NCBI RefSeq assembly: GCF_900106945.1
Contig: NZ_FNNE01000013.1
Coordinates: 1 to 64,000 of the forward strand
DNA from: Marinobacter mobilis
Lineage (GTDB): Bacteria > Pseudomonadota > Gammaproteobacteria > Pseudomonadales > Oleiphilaceae
Length of the DNA stretch: 64,000 nt
Direction of reading: 5' to 3'
The notes under the pieces are model-generated. The model saw only the letters and a list, made by a program, of their open reading frames with translations. It made no database searches and was not told the origin of the DNA. Position numbers and translations under genes: made by a program. Shown piece after piece: positions 1 to 7,885 of the stretch; within the stretch, counting starts at the first letter, position 1, and each line of letters starts with the position of its first letter.

Positions 1-119
1 CTGAATGGGTAGTTGCAGGCATCACCGAGAGGTGAATCGCAAATTGCGACCAAAGGATGACGTAAGTGCTACCTTTGAACTACAGTTGCCATTTACACCT
101 TTTCAGACGAGGGAAACCG

Positions 120-1034
120 ATGGAACAGGAGAGTCCCGTTGCGCTAGACAAACCGACGGTATTGTCGCGGGAAATCACCCTGGAGGCTTGGCAACAGAAG
201 GGGCAATGGTTCAACTACGATGGTCATGCCATATTCAGTCGCATGGAGGGGCAGGGTGAGGCGCTGGTCCTGATTCATGGCTACCCCACCGCCAGCTGGG
301 ACTGGAGCCGGCTTTGGCCATACCTGACGCCGCACTACCGGGTGATGGCGCTGGACATGCTGGGCTTCGGGTTTTCCGACAAACCGGCCAATCGCCGGTA
401 CAGCATTGATGACCAGGCTGATCTGCACCAGGGCTGGCTGGAAGGGCTGGGGCTGAAACGGGTCCACCTGATGGTCCACGATTACGGCTGCAGTGTGGCT
501 CAGGAACTGCTGGCTCGCCAGCAGGAGGGGCGGCTTGGGTTTACCATTGCCAGCGTCTGTTTCCTGAACGGCGCGCTGTTTCCGGAAGTTCACCGGCCCT
601 TGCTGGTACAACGCCTGTTAAGTGGTCCCATCGGCGGGCTGGTGAGTCGGGGCATGTCCCGGCGGACCTTCGATGTCCAGTTCCGGCGTCTGTTCGGTGG
701 CTGTCACTGGCCGTCCCAGGCCGAACTCGACAACTTCTGGTATTTGCTGACCTACAACAACGGCCGCGGCATTCTCCATCGCCTGATCCGTTTCATGGAA
801 GAGCGCCGCTGCCACCGCAACCGCTGGGTCGGAGCCTTGCTCCGGGCAGAGATGCCCACGGCGGTCATTTTTGGCCGGACTGATCCCATTTCCGGCGTGG
901 CCATGGCCCGTCGTTACCAGGAGCTGGTGAGTAACGCCGACGCTTGTGGATTGCCGCGGGTCGGGCACTACCCTCACTATGAGGCTCCGCAACAGGTGTT
1001 CACCGCGTACCAGGCCTTTCGCAGCCATCATTAA
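120..1034 (+). CDS. alpha/beta hydrolase with Asp nucleophile (MEST/haloalkane-dehalogenase-like)
   Basis: A 304-residue cytoplasmic alpha/beta hydrolase. The oxyanion-hole motif HGYP is at about residue 53. The nucleophile elbow reads VHDYG, so the nucleophile is Asp121 rather than Ser. A catalytic acid sits in FGRTDP and the histidine in VGHYPHY (His283). An Asp nucleophile is known from haloalkane dehalogenases and epoxide hydrolases, and HDYG followed by AQELL resembles the MEST branch. The ATG at 120 was chosen because GAGGG lies 6 bases upstream; a longer open frame from 66 lacks such a site. The gene ends 7 bp from a convergent cyclase gene. The fold is certain; the substrate cannot be read from sequence. 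Confidence 0.85.
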   Translation: MEQESPVALDKPTVLSREITLEAWQQKGQWFNYDGHAIFSRMEGQGEALVLIHGYPTASWDWSRLWPYLTPHYRVMALDMLGFGFSDKPANRRYSIDDQADLHQGWLEGLGLKRVHLMVHDYGCSVAQELLARQQEGRLGFTIASVCFLNGALFPEVHRPLLVQRLLSGPIGGLVSRGMSRRTFDVQFRRLFGGCHWPSQAELDNFWYLLTYNNGRGILHRLIRFMEERRCHRNRWVGALLRAEMPTAVIFGRTDPISGVAMARRYQELVSNADACGLPRVGHYPHYEAPQQVFTAYQAFRSHH

Positions 1035-1041
1035 CCGGGGA

Positions 1042-2097
1042 TCAGGATAAACCGGGTGCGGCAGCTTTCCGCCCGGGGTCGCTATCCTGGCCACTGACCA
1101 AACAGTTGCGGCCCCGGTTTTTGGCCAGGTACAGGGCCTGGTCGGCACGGTTCAGCCAGGCAGACCAGGTATCGCCCTTTTTTACCTCGGTCACGCCGGC
1201 ACTGGCGGTCATCCTGATGTCGTCCTCGAAGGGCGCAGTGGCGATGTTAACGAGTAATTGCTGGGTTAGTTGCTCGGCATCCCGCTGACGGGTTTCCGGC
1301 AGCACCAGCATGAACTCTTCGCCGCCGATGCGGAACATCTGGTCGCTTTCCCGCAGCCGCGCCTGTACCCGTTTCGTCGCTTCTCTGAGTACCCGGTCAC
1401 CGGTGACGTGGCCCCAGCGGTCGTTGATATTCTTGAAGTGATCAAGATCCAGCAGCACGACGCTGGATACCCGCTCGTATCGTTCGCGCATCTGGATCTG
1501 GTTGTTGAGTATGTCCGCCAGCTGGGACCGGTTGAGGCAGCCGGTCAGCGGGTCGGTGGTGGCGATCTGGACCAGTTCTTTCTTGAGACGCCCCACCAGC
1601 CAGGCAAAGACCATCGAAAACACGCAGGTGAGTCCCAGCGAAAAGGTGATGCGCCAAAAGTCGGCTTCCGGAAAGCGCCGGAAGGAAATCGCCGACATGG
1701 TGGTCACGAACAGGACGTTGCAGACCGTCGCAGGCCGCAGCGGCAACAGGAAGAAAACCGCCGCCGCCGCCGGGTATGCCCAGTAAAGGCCTGCGTGCCC
1801 ATTAATGTGGGTCGAGTAGGTCGAGGACAGGATGGCCAGCAGCACAAACGGCCAGCCGTTCAGAAAATAGATTTTCCACCAGCGCAGACACGCGATGACC
1901 AGCACGGCATTGAGGCAGAACAATGAGAGAATCACGGACAGCAGGTAATGGCCCTGATTCCATTGCACCAGGACAAGCGGTGACACCGCTACCAGCGCCC
2001 AGAAATGCAGGTGGTAGACAATCTGATGGCGAAAACCGAGCACAACCAGGCTGGGGTTGGTCGCTACGGCTTTCGGTGCGTTCGGTTCCGGTGTCAC
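1042..2097 (-). CDS. membrane-bound diguanylate cyclase (GGDEF)
   Basis: This protein makes cyclic di-GMP from GTP at the inner membrane. The N-terminal half has about five or six hydrophobic segments, and the C-terminal half is a GGDEF domain with an intact active site (GGEEF). The metal/substrate motif DLDHFKNIND is present. RESD, five residues before GGEEF, is a probable product-inhibition I-site (RxxD). I chose the GTG at 2097 (351 residues): AGGA lies 7 bases upstream, and the 63 extra residues of the longer frame up to 2286 are not membrane-like and run into the promoter region of the divergent patatin gene. The input signal is unknown. Confidence 0.85.
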   Translation of the reverse strand: MTPEPNAPKAVATNPSLVVLGFRHQIVYHLHFWALVAVSPLVLVQWNQGHYLLSVILSLFCLNAVLVIACLRWWKIYFLNGWPFVLLAILSSTYSTHINGHAGLYWAYPAAAAVFFLLPLRPATVCNVLFVTTMSAISFRRFPEADFWRITFSLGLTCVFSMVFAWLVGRLKKELVQIATTDPLTGCLNRSQLADILNNQIQMRERYERVSSVVLLDLDHFKNINDRWGHVTGDRVLREATKRVQARLRESDQMFRIGGEEFMLVLPETRQRDAEQLTQQLLVNIATAPFEDDIRMTASAGVTEVKKGDTWSAWLNRADQALYLAKNRGRNCLVSGQDSDPGRKAAAPGLS

Positions 2098-2305
2098 GAT
2101 AAGTCCTGCCAATCCTTGGTTTATTATAGTTTTATATCCACTTCTGCTCAGTCTAGCATGTTGCAGGAAGGTCGCTGCATCTCCTTGCCATGACCCTGAA
2201 ATTGGCCACTTTTTCTGACCGGGCAGGGCGGCCTCAAATGACAAGGGAAAGTGGTAGTGGTCCGGCCGGTTGGTTACACTCGCCACTTGTCACGGAGGAA
2301 GTCAG

Positions 2306-3400
2306 ATGACAGCGATACACACCCGCCCCCCGGCGTTAACCGTTCTCGCGGGCCGCAGGGCTTTGCAGCGCCTGCAGCAAAAGCCGTTGGTGCCGGAAGA
2401 TGTCCACGTGGTGCCCGGTGCCGCCGGTGGCCCCAAGGCGCTGGGACTGACCGGCCTGGATCAGGCCATTTTCGGAGACTGGCTGTTGCGTGCTCCCCAG
2501 GAGCGGGCACTGATTGGTGCTTCGATCGGCAGCTGGCGATTTGCCGCCATCGCCTCCGGGGAGGATCCCAAAGAGCAGCTGGCGCGGCTGGCGGAACTTT
2601 ACACCAGCCAGCGTTTCGCCAAGGGCAGCAGCATCGCGGATATCACCCGTAAAAGCGTGGCATTTCTCGAACAGCTGTTGGCAGGGCGAGAAGAATACCT
2701 GCTCAATCACCCCTACTATCGCCTGAATATTGTCGTGGTACGCAGTCGCGGATTGTTACAGCACGACAGTCGTGGCCGTCTGGCTCTCGGGCTGATGACG
2801 GCGATCAGTGCCAATATGGTCAGCCGTCGTCACCTGGGCCGATTCATGGAGCGAGGCATCATCCACGACCGACGTCTGGCTACCCCGGTGGCCAAACTGG
2901 TGGACTTTCCCAGTCACCAGGTCGAGCTGACCCGTGACAACCTGATTCCGGCCTTGCTGGCCTCGGCCTCAATTCCCATGGTGATGTCTGGCGTTAGCCA
3001 CATTCCCGGTGCCCCGGAAGGGGTGTACCGTGACGGTGGGCTGCTGGACTACCACCTGGACCTGCCTTATGAGCAGCCTGGCATCGTGTTGTACCCCCAC
3101 TTTACCGACAAGGTCATTCCCGGCTGGTTTGACAAATCGCTGCCCTGGCGGCGGGGCGATGCCACCCGCCTGCAGGATGTGCTGCTGGTAGCCCCCTCGA
3201 AGGCTTATCTGGAGTCGTTGCCTGATCGTAAATTGCCGGACCGTAAGGATTTTGAACGTTACATGGATGACGATGCCGGTCGTGAGAAAGCCTGGCGGGC
3301 GGCGGTGACGGAAAGTCAGCGGCTTGGAGATGAGTTTCTGGAACTGGTGGAAAGTGGCCGTCTGAAGGACGTTGTGCGTCCGCTGGACGGCAAGCATTGA
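2306..3400 (+). CDS. patatin-like phospholipase family protein
   Basis: A 364-residue patatin-fold acyl hydrolase. The three family signatures are in order: a glycine-rich anion-hole loop (GGPKALGLTG, about 41-50), the nucleophile elbow GASIG with Ser73, and the DGG motif with Asp243, giving a Ser-Asp dyad. Known family members hydrolyse phospholipids or other acyl esters; the substrate here is not known. There is no signal peptide. The start has a strong GGAGG eight bases upstream. The gene is divergent from the cyclase gene (208 bp between starts) and is followed after 62 bp by the CDGSH gene on the same strand, possibly as one transcript. Confidence 0.85.
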   Translation: MTAIHTRPPALTVLAGRRALQRLQQKPLVPEDVHVVPGAAGGPKALGLTGLDQAIFGDWLLRAPQERALIGASIGSWRFAAIASGEDPKEQLARLAELYTSQRFAKGSSIADITRKSVAFLEQLLAGREEYLLNHPYYRLNIVVVRSRGLLQHDSRGRLALGLMTAISANMVSRRHLGRFMERGIIHDRRLATPVAKLVDFPSHQVELTRDNLIPALLASASIPMVMSGVSHIPGAPEGVYRDGGLLDYHLDLPYEQPGIVLYPHFTDKVIPGWFDKSLPWRRGDATRLQDVLLVAPSKAYLESLPDRKLPDRKDFERYMDDDAGREKAWRAAVTESQRLGDEFLELVESGRLKDVVRPLDGKH

Positions 3401-3462
3401 TGACCCCGGCATGGCCGCTTAGGCCGTGCCGCTATACTGTGCAGACCCAGCAGGAGATCACG

Positions 3463-3714
3463 ATGACAGAGTCAACAGAAGCCCGGATTGCAAGAACGAC
3501 ACCCTGCGCGGTGAAGGTTGAGGCTGGCAAGGACTATTTCTGGTGTGCCTGTGGCCGCAGTGAATCCCAGCCGTTCTGTGACGGTTCCCACCGTGGTACT
3601 TCGTTCCGTCCGGTCCGGTTTCGCGCTGAGAAAGAAGAATGGCTGTGGTTTTGCGGCTGCAAGCAGACGGCAACGCCACCGTTTTGCGATGGTAGCCACA
3701 AGCCGTTGAGCTGA
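3463..3714 (+). CDS. double CDGSH-type iron-sulfur protein
   Basis: An 83-residue protein made almost entirely of two CDGSH motifs, CACGRSESQPFCDGSH and CGCKQTATPPFCDGSH. Each has the three Cys and one His that bind a redox-active, pH-labile [2Fe-2S] cluster in mitoNEET-type proteins. There is no membrane anchor or targeting sequence, as in the soluble bacterial two-motif members. The role may be cluster transfer or redox sensing. The start is fixed by AGGAG eight bases upstream. It ends 8 bp before the stop of the convergent sensor gene, with no obvious terminator between them. Confidence 0.9.
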   Translation: MTESTEARIARTTPCAVKVEAGKDYFWCACGRSESQPFCDGSHRGTSFRPVRFRAEKEEWLWFCGCKQTATPPFCDGSHKPLS

Positions 3715-3722
3715 GCGCCCCG

Positions 3723-5177
3723 TTACTGCCTGGGGATCACACTCAGGCGGAATCCGGTGCAGCCATGTACCGGATCGGTGACGGTCTTCACCCGCAGGGT
3801 AACGGGCAGACAGTGGTTGTCCTCGCTGAGGAGGTTCAGGTCGGCCCGTTCAACGGCCCGGGATTCGCGGGCGGCGGCCAGGGTGGAGTGAAAGGATTCC
3901 AGACTGTCGGGCGCGACCCGGGCTTCAAAAGGCTGATCGACCAGTAACGAAGGGGGTATGCCCAATACCTCGCTGATCTGCTCAGAAACAAAACCGGTTT
4001 GCCCCTTCTCATCCAGTTCGGCGATGAGCCCTCCCGCCAGGGCGATCAGGTCTCGGGTTCGGTGTCCCGAGTCCTCCAGCGCCTGACGCAGAATGGATTT
4101 TTCCACTTCCAGATTCTTCCGGCGGGTATCGAGTCGCGCCTGTTGATCGTTGGACAGTGCCAGCCGCCGCTGGTAAAACCGTCGCGCCAGCAGCGTCATG
4201 GCCAGTAATGAGCTGGCGGCAACGGCAAAGCCGGCCCCGGCCAGCCACAACTGCCTCACGGTGCGGGCATTCGCCTGCTGGTACAGTTCCCTGGTGGGAA
4301 AGGTGGTGATCATCCAGTGGCGGTTTCCTGCGGCGACTTCCGAGCGAAGGGCCCGCTCGGCGACGACGGCCCCCTCCGCTGGTGACACGTACAACGGTAT
4401 CTTGTTGTGCTGGTTGAGATCGTGCACGGTAAAACGTATCCGTGGATCCTGATAGGCACCGAACAGACCACCCAGCCAGTGTGATGGGGCCATGGCAATG
4501 CTGACGACGTCTTCACGGTTGATGGGCACGAAGATGCGCAGGCTGTGGCCGTTGACCCCACCGCTCTCCACGGTGGACAGCGGCGTTGTGGTCACCATTT
4601 GCTGGACCAACGCGTTCTCCAGTTCGCGAGGCCACTGCGGTACCGAGGTGGCCAGTAAGCCCGGGCCAATACCACTGCCGCTGTCTTCCATATCGCTGCG
4701 GGCCGTGCTCCAGCGGACCACCAGATAGTCGTCCCTGGCTTCGATGGGGCTGCCTGTCATCAGTTGTTGCCATTGGCGGAACTGCATCGGCTGGCCGAGT
4801 TCCTCGGAGATCCGCTGTTCGACCTGAAGACGTTGGGATCCGGGAACCCGGCGAATCAGCTCGACCCCCAACAGATCCGGGTGCTGGCTGAGAAAGGCGT
4901 TGGCCTGTTGGCGAAACTGCATGGGGGTGTCGATACGGCTGGCGGCCATGCGCCTGGCGCTTTCAACGAGCAGCGAGAAGTGGGCTTCGAAACGGGCTGC
5001 ATGGCCCAGCTGGCGGGTGGTCAGCAGCTGGGTGGTCAGACTACGGCCCTCGGTACTGGCGGTCTGGGCCAGCCACGCTGTAGCGATCACGATGACCACC
5101 AACACCAGCAGTGGCAAGCCCGGGAGGAGGAGCAGGCGACGCAGGGAACGGGATCCTTGTTGGAGCGCGCGGGGCAT
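3723..5177 (-). CDS. membrane sensor with extracytoplasmic domain and terminal PAS-like domain, no output domain
   Basis: A 484-residue protein. A TM helix (about residues 16-36) is followed by a periplasmic domain of roughly 270 residues (CHASE-like in layout), a second TM helix around 310-330, a coiled-coil linker, and a C-terminal PAS-like region from about residue 375 (ALAGGLIAELDEKG, then FVSEQISEVLGIPP). The frame ends just after the PAS-like core. There is no GGDEF, EAL, kinase or methyl-accepting domain, so the signal must pass to a partner protein. It could be a truncated sensor, but the clean stop gives no sign of decay. The start is supported by GGAG about 8 bases upstream. It lies 97 bp downstream of znuB on the same strand. 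Confidence 0.65.
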   Translation of the reverse strand: MPRALQQGSRSLRRLLLLPGLPLLVLVVIVIATAWLAQTASTEGRSLTTQLLTTRQLGHAARFEAHFSLLVESARRMAASRIDTPMQFRQQANAFLSQHPDLLGVELIRRVPGSQRLQVEQRISEELGQPMQFRQWQQLMTGSPIEARDDYLVVRWSTARSDMEDSGSGIGPGLLATSVPQWPRELENALVQQMVTTTPLSTVESGGVNGHSLRIFVPINREDVVSIAMAPSHWLGGLFGAYQDPRIRFTVHDLNQHNKIPLYVSPAEGAVVAERALRSEVAAGNRHWMITTFPTRELYQQANARTVRQLWLAGAGFAVAASSLLAMTLLARRFYQRRLALSNDQQARLDTRRKNLEVEKSILRQALEDSGHRTRDLIALAGGLIAELDEKGQTGFVSEQISEVLGIPPSLLVDQPFEARVAPDSLESFHSTLAAARESRAVERADLNLLSEDNHCLPVTLRVKTVTDPVHGCTGFRLSVIPRQ

Positions 5178-5274
5178 GGTGATCTCCGGCTGGCTGGAAG
5201 CGAAGGCCTGTCCGGCCTCAGCTTCACTTTAGTCCACGTCGGCGAATCAGGGAAGGTGGATCGCCGCGGCCGCT

Positions 5275-6087
5275 TCAGCTGCGGGGTTGCCGGACCAGAC
5301 TGTAGGTCAGCAGGAACATGGTGAAGGCGGCTACGACCACCGATGGCCCGGCGGGGCTGTCAGCAAACCAGGACAGGCCAAGACCGCCGGATATCGCGAC
5401 CATGCCAATGCCCATGGCCAGCAGCACCATCCGTTCCGGGGTGGTGGCCAGCCTTCTGGCCGTGGCGGCGGGAATGATCAGCAGTGCGGTGATCAGCAGC
5501 ACGCCGACGATTTTCATGGCCACGGCGATGACCAGGGAGAACATCAGCATCAGTACCAGGCGTAGCCGTTCGACCGGGAATCCTTCCACCCGTGCCAGCT
5601 CCTCGTGGATCGTGGCCATCAGCAGGCCGCGCCAGAGCCGCTGTAACAGCACCAGGATGACTGCCGCGCCGCCATAGATCCAGGCCAGATCATCACGGCT
5701 GATCGCCAGCAGGTCGCCGAAGAGGTAGCCACTGAGGTCGATGCGGACCTCAGGCATGAAGCTCAGGGTGACCAGACCGATGGCGAGGGCGCTGTGGGCA
5801 AGAATACCGAGCAGGGTATCGGTGGCCAGGGTGCGGCTGCGGGCCAGCATCACCAATACGACGGCAAGGCTGACACAGGTGCCGGCAATGGCGAGGTTGA
5901 GGGGCAGCTGGAACAGGAAGCCCAGGGCAATGCCGAGCAGCGCGGAGTGGGCCAGGGTATCCCCGAAATAGGCCATACGCCGCCAGACCACGAAACAGCC
6001 CAGCGGCCCGGCCACCAGAGCGACCCCAAGGCCGCCGATCAGTGCGCGCCAGAAAAAATCATCGAGAATTGAATCAATGAGCGCCAT
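5275..6087 (-). CDS. znuB: zinc ABC transporter permease ZnuB
   Basis: A 270-residue inner-membrane permease of the ZnuB/MntB (ABC-3) family with about eight hydrophobic segments. It has the typical N-terminal stretch GPLGCFVVWRRMAYFGDTLA and carries Zn2+ across the membrane, powered by ZnuC. The ATG at 6087 was chosen because it gives the normal family length and overlaps the znuC 3' end by 14 bp, a sign of translational coupling. The open frame extends further upstream, but that part is simply the other frame of znuC. It is the last gene of zur-znuC-znuB and should be derepressed under zinc limitation. Confidence 0.92.
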   Translation of the reverse strand: MALIDSILDDFFWRALIGGLGVALVAGPLGCFVVWRRMAYFGDTLAHSALLGIALGFLFQLPLNLAIAGTCVSLAVVLVMLARSRTLATDTLLGILAHSALAIGLVTLSFMPEVRIDLSGYLFGDLLAISRDDLAWIYGGAAVILVLLQRLWRGLLMATIHEELARVEGFPVERLRLVLMLMFSLVIAVAMKIVGVLLITALLIIPAATARRLATTPERMVLLAMGIGMVAISGGLGLSWFADSPAGPSVVVAAFTMFLLTYSLVRQPRS

Positions 6088-6859
6088 GGCCACTGCATCC
6101 CTCATGCTGGCGGTGGTCAGCATCGCCGGCGACGACGTCGCCATGAAGGTTGTGCTGATGATTGTGGTGATGGTGATAGACCGCCAGACTCTCGGCGACC
6201 TGCTGACCGAAGGTTTCGATAAAGGCAGGGTCGGCCGAGATGTCTTCCGGGCGGCCGCTACAGCAAACATGTTGGTTGAGGCAGATGACCTGATCAGTGG
6301 CGGCCATGACCAGATGCAAATCATGGGAAATCATGATGACGCCGCAGTGGAGCTCGTCGCGAAGGCTGCGGATCAGCTCGTAGAGGGCCGCCTGACCATT
6401 GATATCCACGCCCTGGGCGGGCTCATCCAGCACCAGCAGTTCCGGGTTACGGGCCAGCGCCCGGGCGATCAGTACCCGTTGCTTCTCGCCACCGGAGAGG
6501 TGGTGAATCGAAGCATCGACGAGGTGACCGACACCGGTACGGGTGAGGGCCTGCTGGCAGCGGTCCCCGGCCTCTCCGGTCAACATCATGAAGCGGCGCA
6601 CGCTCAGTGGCAGGGTTGGCTGCAGTACCAAATGCTGAGGTACGTAACCGATCCGCACGCCGGGCTTGAGCCAGATGTTGCCACTGGAGACCCGTTGCAG
6701 CCCCAATACGGATTTGATCAACGTAGTCTTGCCGGCGCCGTTGGGGCCAATGATGGTAACAATGTCGCCACGATTGACCGTCAGGTTGATGCCATCGATC
6801 ACCGGTGGGCCGTCGAAGCGGACACTCACGTTGTTAAGGGTAACCAAGCGTTCAGGCAT
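6074..6859 (-). CDS. znuC: zinc ABC transporter ATPase ZnuC
   Basis: A 261-residue ABC ATPase that energises zinc import with ZnuB. Walker A is GPNGAGKTT (near residue 40), the signature is LSGGEKQR and Walker B is LLVLDEP, followed by the H-loop ISHDLH. The C-terminal 35 residues are very rich in His (a VYHHHHNHQH run and more), which is common in Zn transport ATPases and could bind or sense zinc. It overlaps zur by 8 bp upstream and znuB by 14 bp downstream, so the three genes are one translationally coupled operon. Confidence 0.94.
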   Translation of the reverse strand: MPERLVTLNNVSVRFDGPPVIDGINLTVNRGDIVTIIGPNGAGKTTLIKSVLGLQRVSSGNIWLKPGVRIGYVPQHLVLQPTLPLSVRRFMMLTGEAGDRCQQALTRTGVGHLVDASIHHLSGGEKQRVLIARALARNPELLVLDEPAQGVDINGQAALYELIRSLRDELHCGVIMISHDLHLVMAATDQVICLNQHVCCSGRPEDISADPAFIETFGQQVAESLAVYHHHHNHQHNLHGDVVAGDADHRQHEGCSGHGAH

Positions 6860-7340
6860 GTTCTGCCGCCTTGCAGGTAGGGCACTCTCCGGCGATTTCT
6901 ATGGTCGTTTCCCGGGGCGTGAACCCTTCGGCCGCGGCCGCTTGCTGTACTGCCTGCTCCACCGCAGGGGCCGCCAGCTCAAGGGCATTGCGGCACTGGC
7001 GGCAGATCAGAAACACACTGGTGTGATGGTGACCGGCGTGGGTGCAGCCGATAAAGGCATTGAGCGAGGCGATTCGGTGAACCAGGCCATACTGCAGCAG
7101 GAAATCGAGGGCCCGGTAGACTGTGGGGGGCGCCGCGTTGTGGCCGTCTTCAGCCAGCGCTGCCAGCAGATCGTAGGCGCCCAGTGGCTTGTGGGATTGC
7201 CAGATCAGCTCCAGTACCCGCTCCCGGGTCGGGGTCAGGCGCGCCCGTTGGTTCTGGCAAATGTCACGGGCATCGGCCAGCGCCTGCTGGACGCAGACGG
7301 AGTGATTGTGCGGACGGTAAGGCAGGGCGCTGTCGGACAT
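6852..7340 (-). CDS. zur: Fur-family zinc uptake regulator Zur
   Basis: A 162-residue Fur-family repressor. The winged-helix DNA-binding half (about 30-95) includes RLTPTRERVLELI and PTVYRALDFL. The dimerisation half has the structural zinc pairs CRQC and CPTC, and HAGHHH supplies regulatory-site ligands. Its place at the head of znuC-znuB and the probable Zur box just upstream identify it as Zur rather than Fur. With zinc bound it should repress its own operon. The ATG at 7340 has GGGAGA upstream. The acidic, His-containing N-terminal extension (about 15 residues) is slightly longer than usual. Confidence 0.92.
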   Translation of the reverse strand: MSDSALPYRPHNHSVCVQQALADARDICQNQRARLTPTRERVLELIWQSHKPLGAYDLLAALAEDGHNAAPPTVYRALDFLLQYGLVHRIASLNAFIGCTHAGHHHTSVFLICRQCRNALELAAPAVEQAVQQAAAAEGFTPRETTIEIAGECPTCKAAEHA

Positions 7341-7360
7341 GGCAGGGAGAATCCGGAAAA

Positions 7361-7383
7361 TAATGCAACATTATAACATTCGC
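7361..7383 (-). promoter_or_regulatory. probable Zur operator in front of zur-znuCB
   Basis: Read on the minus strand, the site is GAATGTTATAATGTTGCATT, an AT-rich imperfect palindrome 21-43 bases before the zur start. It resembles the known gammaproteobacterial Zur box, whose core is TGTTATAnTATAACA: the left half TGTTATA is exact and the right half is degenerate. TATAAT inside it could also be the -10 element, so a bound repressor would block polymerase. Confidence 0.6.
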
Positions 7384-7394
7384 TTCCGTCGCCG

Positions 7395-7422
7395 TCACCG
7401 GGCCCGTTGTCAGCCCCGGTGA
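7395..7422. terminator. hairpin at the end of chpC, terminator without a T-run
   Basis: Arms TCACCGGG (7395-7402) and CCCGGTGA (7415-7422) form a perfect 8-bp stem around a 12-base loop and overlap the chpC stop codon. No T-tract follows in either direction, so intrinsic termination of the long pil-chp transcript here is only possible. Some read-through into zur would then be expected. Confidence 0.3.
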
Positions 7423-7874
7423 GCCTGCAGGGCAAGGGATTCCAGGTATTCAAGGTTGGGGATGCGGGCACTTTCGCCATCGACCTCGACCAGCATGAGA
7501 TCCGCCGGGCCGGTCTCGCCTTCCCGCTCCTGCACCTGTTCGCTGGCTACCCGGGCCTGGCTGGGAATACCTTGGGTGACGATTGCCAGGAACGGCAGCG
7601 TGTTGTGGTGCTCGCCGATGGTATTGAGCACGGCCACCCGACCGCGACTGCCGGCCGGAACACCGGCCTTGATGCCATTGGCCGCATCGTAGGAGATGAC
7701 CGGAAGGGTCAGTCCGCGCCACTGAATATCCCCCAGCAACCACTGGGGCGCGTCGCTCCGTGGCTCCACACTGGCGTAATCGATGATTTCGGCAATGGAT
7801 ACGTTTGGCAGCAGCAGCTGCTGTCCGGTCATCGGGATCATTACGCAGGGGAGGATCTGGCTGGTTTCGCTCAT
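7410..7874 (-). CDS. chpC: CheW-like adaptor ChpC
   Basis: A 154-residue CheW-fold protein, the second adaptor of the Pil-Chp system besides PilI. Typical features are the N-terminal strand MIPMTGQQLLLPNVSIAEII, the middle motif WLLGDIQWRGLTLPVISYD and the closing MLVEVDG. CheW-type proteins couple receptors to the CheA-type kinase. In P. aeruginosa, ChpC is thought to link extra receptors to ChpA. It is the last gene of the operon, 11 bp after chpB. Confidence 0.85.
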   Translation of the reverse strand: MSETSQILPCVMIPMTGQQLLLPNVSIAEIIDYASVEPRSDAPQWLLGDIQWRGLTLPVISYDAANGIKAGVPAGSRGRVAVLNTIGEHHNTLPFLAIVTQGIPSQARVASEQVQEREGETGPADLMLVEVDGESARIPNLEYLESLALQAHRG

Positions 7875-7885
7875 GGTTCTGTTCC

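Noticed and set aside
1..119. Short plus-strand frame 5-259 at the window edge
   Set aside because: It runs into the hydrolase gene in another frame, is Arg/Gly-rich and has no recognisable start context.
6077..6880. A 267-codon plus-strand frame opposite znuC and the znuB start
   Set aside because: znuC carries all ABC ATPase motifs on the minus strand, and the plus-strand product has none.
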